Below are positions 1-7,813 of a DNA stretch of 64,000 nucleotides, piece after piece (position 1 is the first letter of the stretch; each line of letters begins with the position of its first letter). The stretch covers positions 1 to 64,000 of the forward strand of contig ONNQ01000007.1 of assembly GCA_900319245.1 (NCBI GenBank), given 5' to 3'. The DNA comes from an uncultured Lachnospiraceae bacterium. Lineage in GTDB: Bacteria > Bacillota > Clostridia > Lachnospirales > Lachnospiraceae. A program made the translations under genes and the position numbers. The notes under the pieces were generated by a model. That model did no database searches. It saw only the letters and a list, made by a program, of their open reading frames with translations, and had not been told where the DNA came from.

Positions 1-428
1 CTTCCCATAACGTAACGGTTGTCGCTAATACGACGGTCGATCATCTCGACTGGGACAGCTTCGACATGCTGGTGCTTCCCGGCGGAATCCCGGGCACGCC
101 CAATCTCAAGGCCTGCGCACCTTTAATGGAGCAGGTTGCCCGTTTCCACAGAAAAGGCAAGATGATCGCCGCCATCTGTGCGGCCCCTTCAATCTTTGCG
201 CAGCTCGGGCTGTTAAAGGGCGTTCGCGCAACTTGTAACCCCAGCGTAGAGAGTATCCTGCTCGACGGCGGTGCCGATCTGGTAAGAGAAAACGCCGTGA
301 CGACGGGCAATATCATCACAAGCCGTGCCATGGGTACCGCGATTCCCTTTGCGCTCGCTATTGTCGAGCACTATTTGGGCAAAGAGAAGGCGGACGATCT
401 TGGCCGGAACATCCTGTATTATCAATAA
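1..428 (+). CDS. DJ-1/PfpI family protein, 5' end outside the window
   Basis: The reading frame is open from the first bases of the window (frame beginning at base 3) to a TAA at 426-428, so the start is missing. The visible 141 residues carry the DJ-1/ThiJ/PfpI fold signature: a DMLVLPGGIPGT strand-loop and the nucleophile elbow AAICAAPS, whose cysteine is the conserved reactive residue. A C-terminal helix ends in ILYYQ. Members act in the cytoplasm as deglycase- or chaperone-like or redox-sensing proteins; the substrate cannot be told from sequence. The next gene starts 15 bases downstream on the same strand, so the two are probably co-transcribed. The ThiJ/YajL type within the superfamily is the best guess. 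Confidence 0.85.
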   Translation, partial: SHNVTVVANTTVDHLDWDSFDMLVLPGGIPGTPNLKACAPLMEQVARFHRKGKMIAAICAAPSIFAQLGLLKGVRATCNPSVESILLDGGADLVRENAVTTGNIITSRAMGTAIPFALAIVEHYLGKEKADDLGRNILYYQ

Positions 429-443
429 TAGAAAGGTCTATGC

Positions 444-869
444 ATGAATATTCTCTTTTTTCTGACCCCTAAGGTGGAAGTCGGATATGTCTACAGTTCA
501 GACACCATGGGACAGGCGATCGATAAGATGCTCAGGTACCAGTTCACAACCGTGCCGGTTCTGAACGAAGTCACCGGCAAATACGAGGGCACGCTTGCCA
601 ATGACGATCTGCTCCGTGAGCTGAACAGACACCCCTCTCTCACCGTAGCGGCCGCCTCCGATCGACCTCTCAAATCTGTTTCCAGAAGGAGAGATTATAC
701 CGCTGTCAAGGCGGACGCCGATATGGAGGACCTTCTGAGCTCCGCCACCACACAAAATTTTGTCCCCGTTGTCGATGATACCGGCTGCTTTATCGGCATC
801 ATCACGAGAAGGGAAGTGATGCGCTATCTGCGCGATCACATGATGGTGGACGACGAGGAATTTAAGTAA
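444..869 (+). CDS. CBS-domain pair protein (CbpB-like)
   Basis: This 141-residue cytoplasmic protein consists of two CBS motifs and little else. The first covers about residues 15-60 (AIDKMLRYQFTTVPVLNE, then GTLANDDLL). The second covers about residues 85-135 (DLLSSATTQNFVPVVDD, then GIITRREVMRYL). Stand-alone CBS pairs of this size bind adenine nucleotides, and the Listeria/Bacillus CbpB group binds c-di-AMP; assignment to that group is inference. An AGAAAGG ribosome site lies about ten bases before the ATG. The gene follows the DJ-1 gene by 15 bases and ends before a hairpin terminator shared with the convergent gene. No enzyme domain is attached, which favours a ligand-sensing or partner-regulating role. 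Confidence 0.8.
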   Translation: MNILFFLTPKVEVGYVYSSDTMGQAIDKMLRYQFTTVPVLNEVTGKYEGTLANDDLLRELNRHPSLTVAAASDRPLKSVSRRRDYTAVKADADMEDLLSSATTQNFVPVVDDTGCFIGIITRREVMRYLRDHMMVDDEEFK

Positions 870-891
870 GTTTCTACACAAATTCATAAAG

Positions 892-931
892 AAAACAGCT
901 GCCGCAGCATGAAGCTGTGCGCAGCTGTTTT
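892..931. terminator. Bidirectional rho-independent terminator
   Basis: An 11-bp perfect stem (AAAACAGCTGC / GCAGCTGTTTT) with an 18-base loop. A runs on one side and T runs on the other let it serve both the plus-strand CBS gene and the convergent minus-strand purine operon. Confidence 0.85.
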
Positions 932-939
932 TATTCACA

Positions 940-1689
940 TCAAATCACACTCTTTAAAATGCGGGCATATTCATTGGCAAGACCGATCGCGTCGGTCAGG
1001 TCCGCCGCCATAAAACACTCCGCGCAGAATTCATACAGGTTCTCAAATCCGTCCCTGCATTTGCTGAAAAGATTCCGAATCTTTTTGTTGTCGACCGCGC
1101 CTGTCTCTTCTGAGATCATATGCCCGATTTCGTGGACAACCAGCCTTCGGATACTCTCTGAATTTTCAAGCATCCGGATGGCCTGCACGTCGGCAAAATA
1201 CGGTTCCATGATCGACAGTGCGTTCTCCGCAAGCGGTTCGATCTTCAGTCTCTCCCTGATCATCCCCTCAATCTGCGGCCACGGCACGCCTTCACGAAGA
1301 AGATCCGCCTGCATGGCGGCAGCCTGCGCCGCAAGGTCTCTATGGTTCTCATAGTATTCGACAGCCGCATGGATATCGCTGAATTTTGGCTCAGAGGACA
1401 TCCTGCGGATCCGTACGTGATTGAAGGAAATCGTGAGGAGCTGTGCGTTATAGACCGCATTATCTCTGCTCTTTGCGAAATCGCCATACTTTTCGCCGCA
1501 CACCGGGTCTCCTTCTTCAATACCGAAGTCCCAAACCGCGTTGATCTTTAGCTGCGGATACTTTTTCAGGTAGTGCATGATCAGATTCGTTATAAAGAGC
1601 TGCTGCTCCTCACTGAGTCCGCCCTGCCCCGGATCTGTAAAATAAAAGTCTGTGCTGCCTCTTCCGGGAAGACTCCTTCTGAACTGCAT
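940..1689 (-). CDS. Uncharacterised HExxH (gluzincin-like) metalloprotein
   Basis: I do not recognise this protein family. The 249 residues have no signal peptide or membrane segment. Near the C-terminus there is a zinc-metallopeptidase signature HEIGH, followed about 30 residues later by YEFCAECF. The E-F-x-A-E-x-F arrangement is what gluzincin-type peptidases use for the third zinc ligand, so a metal-binding fold is likely, but catalysis is unproven. The N-terminal 100 residues show no recognisable domain. The ATG chosen here lies two bases after the TGA of the upstream AICAR transformylase gene, which suggests translational coupling. An in-frame GTG at 1725 would extend the protein by 12 residues into that gene. 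It shares the purine operon and its terminator, but no purine role can be read from the sequence. Confidence 0.7.
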   Translation of the reverse strand: MQFRRSLPGRGSTDFYFTDPGQGGLSEEQQLFITNLIMHYLKKYPQLKINAVWDFGIEEGDPVCGEKYGDFAKSRDNAVYNAQLLTISFNHVRIRRMSSEPKFSDIHAAVEYYENHRDLAAQAAAMQADLLREGVPWPQIEGMIRERLKIEPLAENALSIMEPYFADVQAIRMLENSESIRRLVVHEIGHMISEETGAVDNKKIRNLFSKCRDGFENLYEFCAECFMAADLTDAIGLANEYARILKSVI

Positions 1690-1691
1690 GA

Positions 1692-2870
1692 TCAGTGGTG
1701 GAAGAGACGGATGCCGGTGAAGCACATGACCATGTTGTGGTCGTTGCAGGCCTGGATCACGTTGTCATCTCTAACGCTGCCGCCGGGCTGTGCGACATAC
1801 TTGACGCCGCTGCGGAACGCTCTCTCGATGTTGTCGCCGAAGGGGAAGAAGGCGTCAGAGCCAAGTGTGACGTCTGTGTTGCCGTCCAGCCATGCTCTCT
1901 TCTCTTCTGCTGTAAAGACAGCGGGCTTCTCTGTGAACAGCGCTTCCCACTTGCCGTCTGCAAGAACATCCATATAGTCCTCGCCCATGTAGAGGTCGAT
2001 TGCATTGTCTCTGTCCGCTCTGCGGATTCCCTCTTTGAAGGGAAGATTCAGAACCTGGGGAGACTGGCGCAGATACCAGTTGTCAGCCTTGCTGCCGGCA
2101 AGTCTGGTGCAGTGAATTCTGGACTGCTGGCCGGCGCCGATTCCGATGGCCTGTCCGCCCTTGACGTAGCAGACGGAATTGGACTGTGTATACTTGAGCG
2201 TGATCAGCGCAATGGCCATATCGTCGCGTGCGGCCTGCGGAAGCTCTTTGTTTTCGGTGACGATATTCGCAAACAGTGCGTCGTCGATCACCAGTTCATT
2301 TCTGCCCTGCTCAAATGTGACGCCAAACACCTGCTTTTTCTCAAGCGCTGCCGGCTTGTAATCCGGATTGATCTTGAGGACGCAGTAGTTGCCCTTTTTC
2401 TTTTTCTTGAGAATCTCCAGCGCTTCCGGCTCATAGTCGGGTGCGATGATACCATCGGATACTTCTCTGGATACCAGCTTTGCTGTGCAGACGTCGCAGG
2501 TATCGGACAGGGAAATAAAGTCGCCAAAAGAGGACATTCTGTCAGCGCCGCGGGCACGCGCATAAGCGCTTCCCATAGGTGTCAGTTCGCCCATGTCGTC
2601 CACCCAGTAGATCTTCTTCTCTACGTCTGTAAGAGGAAGTCCGATTGCTGCGCCGGCGGGAGAAACGTGCTTAAAGGAAGTAGCCGCCACCTTACCGGTT
2701 GCCTTCTTGAGCTCACTGACCAGCTGCCAGCCGTTAAATGCGTCGAGGAGATTGATATAGCCGGGTCTTCCGCAGAGCACTTCGATCGGCAGATCGGAGC
2801 CGTCTTCCATATAGATGCGGGAAGGCTTCTGGTTGGGATTACATCCGTATTTGAGTTCCATTTCTTTCAT
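1692..2870 (-). CDS. purH: Stand-alone AICAR transformylase (phosphoribosylaminoimidazolecarboxamide formyltransferase)
   Basis: This enzyme transfers the formyl group of 10-formyl-THF to AICAR, giving FAICAR, the penultimate step of de novo IMP synthesis. The 392 residues match only the C-terminal transformylase half of bifunctional PurH (about 510 residues). Visible landmarks are KYGCNPNQKPSRIY at the start, the SFKHVSPAGAA segment with the conserved Lys-His pair near residue 67, and the C-terminal PGGSVRDDNVI. The inosinicase domain of ordinary PurH is absent. The next gene upstream in the operon, 19 bases away, is an unrelated IMP cyclohydrolase that supplies the missing step. AAGGAG lies 11 bases before the ATG, and a second in-frame ATG (codon 4) at 2861 is also possible. 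Confidence 0.93.
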   Translation of the reverse strand: MKEMELKYGCNPNQKPSRIYMEDGSDLPIEVLCGRPGYINLLDAFNGWQLVSELKKATGKVAATSFKHVSPAGAAIGLPLTDVEKKIYWVDDMGELTPMGSAYARARGADRMSSFGDFISLSDTCDVCTAKLVSREVSDGIIAPDYEPEALEILKKKKKGNYCVLKINPDYKPAALEKKQVFGVTFEQGRNELVIDDALFANIVTENKELPQAARDDMAIALITLKYTQSNSVCYVKGGQAIGIGAGQQSRIHCTRLAGSKADNWYLRQSPQVLNLPFKEGIRRADRDNAIDLYMGEDYMDVLADGKWEALFTEKPAVFTAEEKRAWLDGNTDVTLGSDAFFPFGDNIERAFRSGVKYVAQPGGSVRDDNVIQACNDHNMVMCFTGIRLFHH

Positions 2871-2889
2871 CGTTTCATGCTCTCCTTGC

Positions 2890-3609
2890 TTACTGATTCT
2901 TGTTGACGATTCTGGTCTCGTATTCGCCGGTAGCGATGTCGATAAAGCGTACGAACAGGGATACTTTGTTATCCTCGTTCAGCGCTGTCCATACACGGTT
3001 TGTGAAGCCGTCGATGTCGCCTGTGAAATCATCGCTGAGTACAAGCGCTCTGGGCTCTCCCTCAAAGCTGGGAAGCGGGTTGCCATCGCCCATATAGGTG
3101 GAGATGAAGCGTCCCTCGCCGGCCTTGGGATTCTCATAGGCAAATGTATAGCGGAGGCAGGAAGAAGGATCTCCCTGATCGCTCTTAAGGATGGACATAG
3201 CGTAGCTGTACTTTCCCTTTTCCACGTGCATCACGCCGGAAATACGAGGTGTGTAATTGGGGGCGTCGGGCTCAAACTCTCTGCTGCGGAGCGCCTGCTC
3301 GAACGTGTACTGCTTGTCGAGGCCCTCATAGATCGTATCGGTCTGATCGCCATTGGTCACGATGGTCTTGTTGCCATAGACGCGAACCGGTGCATAGATG
3401 ATCAGGCTTGGATCCTCCATCTTGGAAGGGTCAAAAGCCTGCGTGCGGATGCCTTCTCCGTCCTCGACGAAGACTCGGTTGCGGCTGTTGACGCTTCTTC
3501 CCATGATAAAGTAAGCGGTCACTGCCTTGGCGCCGTCAGCACTTCTGCCGATCATAATGCCGCGGCCGGGATAACTGGTCTCTCTCAGAATCTTCTCAAA
3601 ATCTGCCAT
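2890..3609 (-). CDS. purO: IMP cyclohydrolase, archaeal PurO-type
   Basis: The enzyme closes FAICAR to IMP, the last step of de novo purine synthesis. The 239 residues match the IMP_cyclohyd (PurO) family first described in methanogens, not the PurH N-terminal domain. Recognisable stretches are YPGRGIMIGRSADG at the N-terminus, VNSRNRVF, the VTNGDQTDTIYEGL block and TPRISGVMH. The start at 3609 is fixed by a GGAAAGGACGT ribosome site; the frame is open further upstream but without a site. It is the first gene of a purO-purH-HExxH operon driven from a promoter about 270 bases upstream. Adjacency to a cyclohydrolase-lacking transformylase supports the assignment. Confidence 0.9.
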   Translation of the reverse strand: MADFEKILRETSYPGRGIMIGRSADGAKAVTAYFIMGRSVNSRNRVFVEDGEGIRTQAFDPSKMEDPSLIIYAPVRVYGNKTIVTNGDQTDTIYEGLDKQYTFEQALRSREFEPDAPNYTPRISGVMHVEKGKYSYAMSILKSDQGDPSSCLRYTFAYENPKAGEGRFISTYMGDGNPLPSFEGEPRALVLSDDFTGDIDGFTNRVWTALNEDNKVSLFVRFIDIATGEYETRIVNKNQ

Positions 3610-3914
3610 TACGTCCTTTCCTCTCCTTCGGTGATGTACGACAAATCCAGCGGATTTGCATGTAAAAGCGGTTGACTGCTGCAAGTTTTTGATCCAATTG
3701 CATCAGTGCACAAGTATCATAAAATAACTTTGCGCAAAGCGCAATGTCCCAAATGGATAAGCAATTCCGATAAAATCCGTATTTTGCCGACAATATGCTG
3801 TCAAAATACTGTTCAGATCTCCAATTTCCGCTTTCCGCCGAGGAAAGTCGGAAGATATTGAATGCCGCTTTAAAGTGATGCTTCATTATAGCATTACACT
3901 TTTTATTTTTCCAA
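3610..3914 (-). promoter_or_regulatory. Purine operon promoter and long 5' leader
   Basis: On the minus strand TTGGAA (3909-3914) and TATAAT (3885-3890) are separated by 18 bases and form a plausible sigma-A promoter. Transcription would start near 3878, leaving a leader of about 270 nt before purO. The leader contains short palindromes, including one built on GCGCAAAGCGC near 3732 and GACAGCATATTGTC near 3795. I could not match it to a purine, THF or ZTP riboswitch. A TTGACA at 3799-3804 might be a second -35, but its -10 is poor. Confidence 0.5.
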
Positions 3915-3933
3915 AGAAATACGTGCGATTGAT

Positions 3934-5640
3934 TCACTCGCCGATCGCATGATAGACCATGGACGACAGCCGCACGATCTCAGAAATTCGGCCGCCGGCA
4001 TCGCTGCTCATGATGCACAGAATATAGGTGCAGGACGGCGCCCACACAATCGCGGCGTCATTATCGACGTAGCTGAGCTCTCCTGTCTTATTGCCTGTCG
4101 GCACTTCAGACGGGATTCCGGCCGGGATCTTTCCTGTTCTCTGCTGGTCCTTCAGCGCCTGCAGGATTCTTTCGGAGGCCTTCGGATTCACATACTTTCC
4201 TGCAAGGACTTGCTCCAGCATCACGCCGCAGTCCTTTGCCGACGTGTAGTTCTCCGTCCCGTTATTCTCCAGCATGCGGCGATTGATCTCTGTCTCTGTG
4301 AACCCGTGCTCCTGTGCGAATTTGTTGACGTTGTCCATTCCCACTGCATTGATCAGCGTATTGGCTGCGCCGTTGTCGCTGACATTGATCATGGCATCCG
4401 GAAGTCTTCCGTACTTTTCAATGTCGAGCATGTTCTCATCCGTCTGACGGAAGAACTCTCCCGCCACAAACAGCTTGATCAGGCTGGCTGCCACCATCTT
4501 TTCATCCGCATGAACGCCGATTACCTGGTCCGTATCCAAACGCTTGAGATAGAGGGACCATTTTCCGCCGAGCCTTCCGATTTCCGCCTCCAGCGCTTCC
4601 TGCAGCGCCTGCATCTCTGCGCTCGTCTTAGCCAGTAGTTCCTGATGGCGGCGGTCCAGCACGCCTTTGCCGGCAGAATCGATCAGCTTCCTCACTGTTT
4701 TGGCAGATCGGTCCACCTTACGGGCCGGCGTAAAGATGGTCGATGCGAGGATGTCTCGAGACGCCTGCGGTTCCTTCTCATGGGCTGCCTGCTCGTCTAC
4801 TTCTGCGTGCTCTGGATTCAATGTACTGCCGGTATTTGTACTCTCTTCTGTGCTTACTTCGTCCGGCTCCTCCGCTTTCTTCTCATCCAGATAGGTTTCG
4901 ATGCCGGCGACGATGCCTTCCACCATAGTGTTCTGGAACTCCTCGTCCTGCATCTTCATATCTTCTTCCGGATTGGTCATATAGCCGAGCTCGATGATCG
5001 TCACAGGGACCATACACCAGTTGATCCCGCTCATGGTATCGGTCTCCCAGACCCACTCTTTGCGGATACCGGTCGCCTCTGTATAAGCATCCAGCACCAG
5101 TTCCGAGAGCCGTTTGGAATCTTCATAGTATTCGCTGTTATAGGGATTAGAGGATGTCTGGCAGATTGTCATGGCGCCGTTGGCCGAAGCGCTGTCCGAG
5201 CCATTGGCGTGTACCCGGATGAAGGCGTCCGCGTCCGCTTCATTTGCGATCTGCGCGCGCTCCGAGTTGGTAATATCGACATCGTTGGTCTCGCGGATCA
5301 TGACCACCTGATAGCCCTTTTCTTCCAGTGCGTCACGAAGCTTCAAACTGACATCCAGCGTCAGCTGATATTCCGGAACGCCGGACGTTGTGCCGCTTGT
5401 TCCGCCCGCCACCTTGGTCTTCATGGTCGATGCGCCAGGACCTATAGGCTCCTGGCCAAAATTCCCATGCGCCTGATGCCCTGCGTCGATGGCGATCACA
5501 TAGCCGGCCGCCTCTTCTTTAGCTGCATTCTGCTGTTCTATTCTCTGCGCCTCTTTAATGATCGATGAACAATCCGCATTTCCTATAGCGGCGGCTGACC
5601 CGATCATCACGGAAAGTATTGCTGCGATCACTCCGTTCAT
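3934..5640 (-). CDS. Secreted N-acetylmuramoyl-L-alanine amidase fused to class A beta-lactamase-like domain
   Basis: This 568-residue exported protein has two hydrolase domains. After a short hydrophobic N-terminus comes an Amidase_3 domain (about 46-255). Its zinc ligands His55 (IDAGHQ), Glu90 (PEYQLTL) and His144 (IRVHAN) and catalytic Glu217 (IIELGY) are all present, so it should cut the MurNAc-L-Ala bond. An acidic linker (about 255-330) follows. The second domain (about 340-568) has the serine penicillin-recognising triads SLIK (386-389), SDN (421-423) and KTG (518-520). The region of the usual omega loop reads NRRMLENNGTENYTSAKD, so the deacylating glutamate of true beta-lactamases is not evident. 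That favours a DD-peptidase or inactive-binding role over antibiotic hydrolysis. GGAGG precedes the ATG. The gene appears to be a single cistron. Confidence 0.88.
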   Translation of the reverse strand: MNGVIAAILSVMIGSAAAIGNADCSSIIKEAQRIEQQNAAKEEAAGYVIAIDAGHQAHGNFGQEPIGPGASTMKTKVAGGTSGTTSGVPEYQLTLDVSLKLRDALEEKGYQVVMIRETNDVDITNSERAQIANEADADAFIRVHANGSDSASANGAMTICQTSSNPYNSEYYEDSKRLSELVLDAYTEATGIRKEWVWETDTMSGINWCMVPVTIIELGYMTNPEEDMKMQDEEFQNTMVEGIVAGIETYLDEKKAEEPDEVSTEESTNTGSTLNPEHAEVDEQAAHEKEPQASRDILASTIFTPARKVDRSAKTVRKLIDSAGKGVLDRRHQELLAKTSAEMQALQEALEAEIGRLGGKWSLYLKRLDTDQVIGVHADEKMVAASLIKLFVAGEFFRQTDENMLDIEKYGRLPDAMINVSDNGAANTLINAVGMDNVNKFAQEHGFTETEINRRMLENNGTENYTSAKDCGVMLEQVLAGKYVNPKASERILQALKDQQRTGKIPAGIPSEVPTGNKTGELSYVDNDAAIVWAPSCTYILCIMSSDAGGRISEIVRLSSMVYHAIGE

Positions 5641-5846
5641 GGTATCCTCCGAATGGGTACTGTCGTACTCTATATATTAAAGTGTATTAAGACAACGAAA
5701 AAGTCGTGGACACTTGTTATCTTCTTACTCTTTGAATGGTTTGTAAAGTATGTATTTGCCGGTTAGTTGATCAAAGGTCCATTTTAGGGTCTTTAAAGCC
5801 CTCCAGTATGGCCCAAAATATTATCGCAAATATTTGCATTTCCTTA

Positions 5847-5875
5847 TTGACAAACTTTGGCACCTTTCGTATACT
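5847..5875 (+). promoter_or_regulatory. tRNA-Met promoter
   Basis: TTGACA at 5847-5852 and TATACT at 5870-5875 are 17 bases apart, a near-consensus sigma-A promoter. It starts about 30 bases before the tRNA and fits a strongly expressed stable RNA. The 205 bases between this promoter and the amidase start hold nothing recognisable beyond AT-rich sequence that must include the amidase promoter. Confidence 0.85.
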
Positions 5876-5904
5876 ATAAAAGCTGACTGATGAAGCAGCG
5901 ACAT

Positions 5905-5978
5905 GGCGAGATAGCTCAGCTGGCTAGAGCACGCGGTTCATACCCGCGGTGTCGAGGGTTCAAGTCCCCCTCTCGCTA
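5905..5978 (+). tRNA. tRNA-Met (anticodon CAT), elongator type
   Basis: A 74-nt cloverleaf: acceptor GGCGAGA / TCTCGCT, D arm GCTC / GAGC, anticodon stem CGCGG / CCGCG around loop TTCATAC, then the T arm with loop TTCAAGT. The first acceptor pair is G-T rather than the initiator C-A mismatch, and the anticodon stem lacks the initiator GGG/CCC run. Close similarity to the Bacillus elongator tRNA-Met argues for elongator rather than lysidine-modified tRNA-Ile. There is one A-C mismatch in the T stem. The 3' CCA is not encoded and must be added enzymatically. Confidence 0.93.
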
Positions 5979-5983
5979 CGTAG

Positions 5984-6015
5984 AAAAAGGAAAACGCAAA
6001 TGCGTTTTCCTTTTT
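5984..6015. terminator. Terminator after tRNA-Met, bidirectional
   Basis: A 15-bp perfect stem formed by AAAAAGGAAAACGCA and its complement around a 2-base centre, followed by a T run (6010-6017). It ends the tRNA transcript. The A run on the other side could also stop the minus-strand permease gene. Confidence 0.88.
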
Positions 6016-6028
6016 TTATTGCTCTATT

Positions 6029-6092
6029 GGGGTCAGGCCCCTGACATACGCAGTGTGGTCTGACCCCTGTCATGCATTGTGGGGTCAGCCCC
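6029..6092. repeat. GGGGTCAG / CTGACCCC palindromic repeat cluster
   Basis: Three short REP-like elements lie in 64 bases: GGGGTCAGGCCCCTGAC at 6029-6045, CTGACCCC at 6060-6067 and GGGGTCAGCCCCC at 6081-6093. The last overlaps the TGA stop (6085-6087) and the final codons of the AI-2E permease gene. The elements can pair with each other in several hairpins. Confidence 0.65.
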
Positions 6093-7194
6093 CATTTTCT
6101 CCATTTTCCAGTTTCTGTAAGAATCGATCAAACTGCAGCTTTAAGAGCGCAGCGGTCGGGACTGCGACCAGCATACCTGCGATTCCGCCGAGGACGCCGC
6201 CTCCCAACAGGGCGGCTACTACGAGCAGCGGATGGACGTCCACATTTTCAGAGAGAAGTCTGGGATTGATGATATTGCCATCTACAAACATAATGATCGC
6301 GATGATCGCGACGCCCAGGAGCATTTTGACATAGTCGCCGGAGGGAATGCACACGATCACAGTCGCTGCGTAGCCGACGATTGGGCCAAAATACGGAATC
6401 AGGTTACCAAAGCCCATGCAAACGCCGATCAGGACGGCATACGGAATGCCCGCAATCGAGAGCGCTATAGAAGAAAGCACGCCGACAATCGCCGCATCCA
6501 CCATCTGCCCGCGTATATAGCCGGAAAAGGCGTGATCTGCGTCTTTCATAAAGACGACGAGCTCATCTCTGTTCTTTTCTCCAAAGAGAAGGCGGAACGC
6601 ACGTCCCCAATAAGAAATAATACTGTTCTTTTCATCCAGCAGGAAATAGACGGCGAAAATGACGCCGAACAGAAGGCCCGAGAAGAAGTTCTCTACCGCA
6701 CTCGTAATTCCCTTGAGAATTGTCGAAACACTGCCGCTTGAGAGATTAAGGGACTGCATGATCTGCTCCAGGTACTTGCTGAAGTCCTGATACTCCTCTT
6801 CCAGCTCCGCATAGATGTTGGAGAAAGAGTCCCAGTTCAGAGCGCCCAAATTCTTGTAAATCGACACAGCGATCATCACAAGTACAGCGATGAGTACAGC
6901 TGCAATGATCGCGAACGTGAGGAGCACGCTGACAGTCCTTGCGTATCCTCGCTTTTTTCCTCCATTGATCAGTTTCTCAAATCGGTTTACGACCGGCAGG
7001 AGCAGGTACCAGAGAATCCCGCCGATCACGACAGGCTTGAGAACCGCGCTGAAGATGGCTCCGAGCTTGGACCAGACCGGTCCCGTACCTGAGAGCAGGA
7101 CCGCCGCAATCCCGGTCAAAAGGACCGTGACAGCCGCATATACACATATCTTCAAGTATTTTTGATCCAGTCCGCTTAGAAACTTCTTTATCAT
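6085..7194 (-). CDS. AI-2E family transporter (YtvI/PerM-like membrane protein)
   Basis: A 369-residue polytopic membrane protein with about seven hydrophobic segments: near residues 15-35, 50-70, 85-110, 165-187, 230-255, 260-300 and 310-345. The last third carries the family core, including GFGNLIPYFGPIVGY and the DGNIINPRLLSENVDVHPLLVV stretch that marks AI-2E/PerM transporters. Between the third and fourth segments is a soluble loop rich in acidic residues. Members export AI-2 or act as Na+/H+ antiporters; the substrate here is unknown. A GAAAGGATCACT ribosome site precedes the ATG. The stop codon lies inside a repeat palindrome. No functional partner is adjacent. Confidence 0.85.
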   Translation of the reverse strand: MIKKFLSGLDQKYLKICVYAAVTVLLTGIAAVLLSGTGPVWSKLGAIFSAVLKPVVIGGILWYLLLPVVNRFEKLINGGKKRGYARTVSVLLTFAIIAAVLIAVLVMIAVSIYKNLGALNWDSFSNIYAELEEEYQDFSKYLEQIMQSLNLSSGSVSTILKGITSAVENFFSGLLFGVIFAVYFLLDEKNSIISYWGRAFRLLFGEKNRDELVVFMKDADHAFSGYIRGQMVDAAIVGVLSSIALSIAGIPYAVLIGVCMGFGNLIPYFGPIVGYAATVIVCIPSGDYVKMLLGVAIIAIIMFVDGNIINPRLLSENVDVHPLLVVAALLGGGVLGGIAGMLVAVPTAALLKLQFDRFLQKLENGENGG

Positions 7195-7282
7195 AGTGAT
7201 CCTTTCGTGGTGTACCCGCGATCGACTTCGTCGGCCGTTGGGAGGGTACGCGCCTTTTCGATATTTCGGAATCAGAAATCAA

Positions 7283-7726
7283 TCAGATTGTATTCTCGTA
7301 CTTATCCGCTTCCGTGATCCGCATCTTCTTTCCATTGAGAATTATGAATCCGTCCTCGGGATCATCATGCACAATATAGCGAACCCCAGGCTCTTCCACC
7401 CCGGAATGATTATGACCGTACTGGCGGCAGGTAATATCCTGCTCGTCACTGAGCTGATGACCGTCGGAAGTACGCACCGGTCTCTGGAACAATCCGCTTC
7501 CGGGAAGCTTCTCCGTATGCCACTTACTGGAGTAGGACTTGTTCTGGTTAGCGGCATTGACAGCGCCTCTGCCGCTTTCGAATTTCTTGCGCAAATCAGC
7601 GGCAAGGTAGCCTGTATAGTCGCGGCTGGCTTTGTTTTGACTGCTGTTTTTGCGGGAACTGCTCTTCTTCACCCTTGATACAAGTGCAATGATGACGAAG
7701 ATCATAAAGACCAATGACATTTCCAT
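7283..7726 (-). CDS. Hypothetical membrane-anchored small protein
   Basis: I do not recognise a family. The 147 residues start with a single N-terminal hydrophobic segment (about 3-17, MSLVFMIFVIIALV). A basic, serine-rich stretch follows (KKSSSRKNSSQNKASR), then a hydrophilic domain ending in VRYIVHDDPEDGFIILNGKKMRI. The basic residues right after the segment place the bulk of the protein in the cytoplasm. The ATG at 7726 is preceded by GAAGGAG at good spacing; an in-frame ATG at 7768 has no such site. A His-Cys-rich stretch (EQDITCRQYGHNHSG) may bind metal, which is a guess. Confidence 0.65.
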   Translation of the reverse strand: MEMSLVFMIFVIIALVSRVKKSSSRKNSSQNKASRDYTGYLAADLRKKFESGRGAVNAANQNKSYSSKWHTEKLPGSGLFQRPVRTSDGHQLSDEQDITCRQYGHNHSGVEEPGVRYIVHDDPEDGFIILNGKKMRITEADKYENTI

Positions 7727-7813
7727 ATTCTCTTCTCCTTCAAACGCAGGTATTTTCTCGTCAAACAAGTAAAAAGATCGTCACATCTCTTTGCGAACCA
7801 CCATCGGAGATCA

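Noticed and set aside
3610-3880. Purine, THF or ZTP riboswitch before purO
   Set aside because: Conserved loop and junction sequences of these classes could not be found on the minus strand; only short unrelated palindromes are present.
3934-5640. Beta-lactamase resistance gene
   Set aside because: The SxxK, SDN and KTG motifs exist, but the domain is fused to an amidase and lacks an evident deacylating Glu, so calling it a resistance enzyme is not supported.
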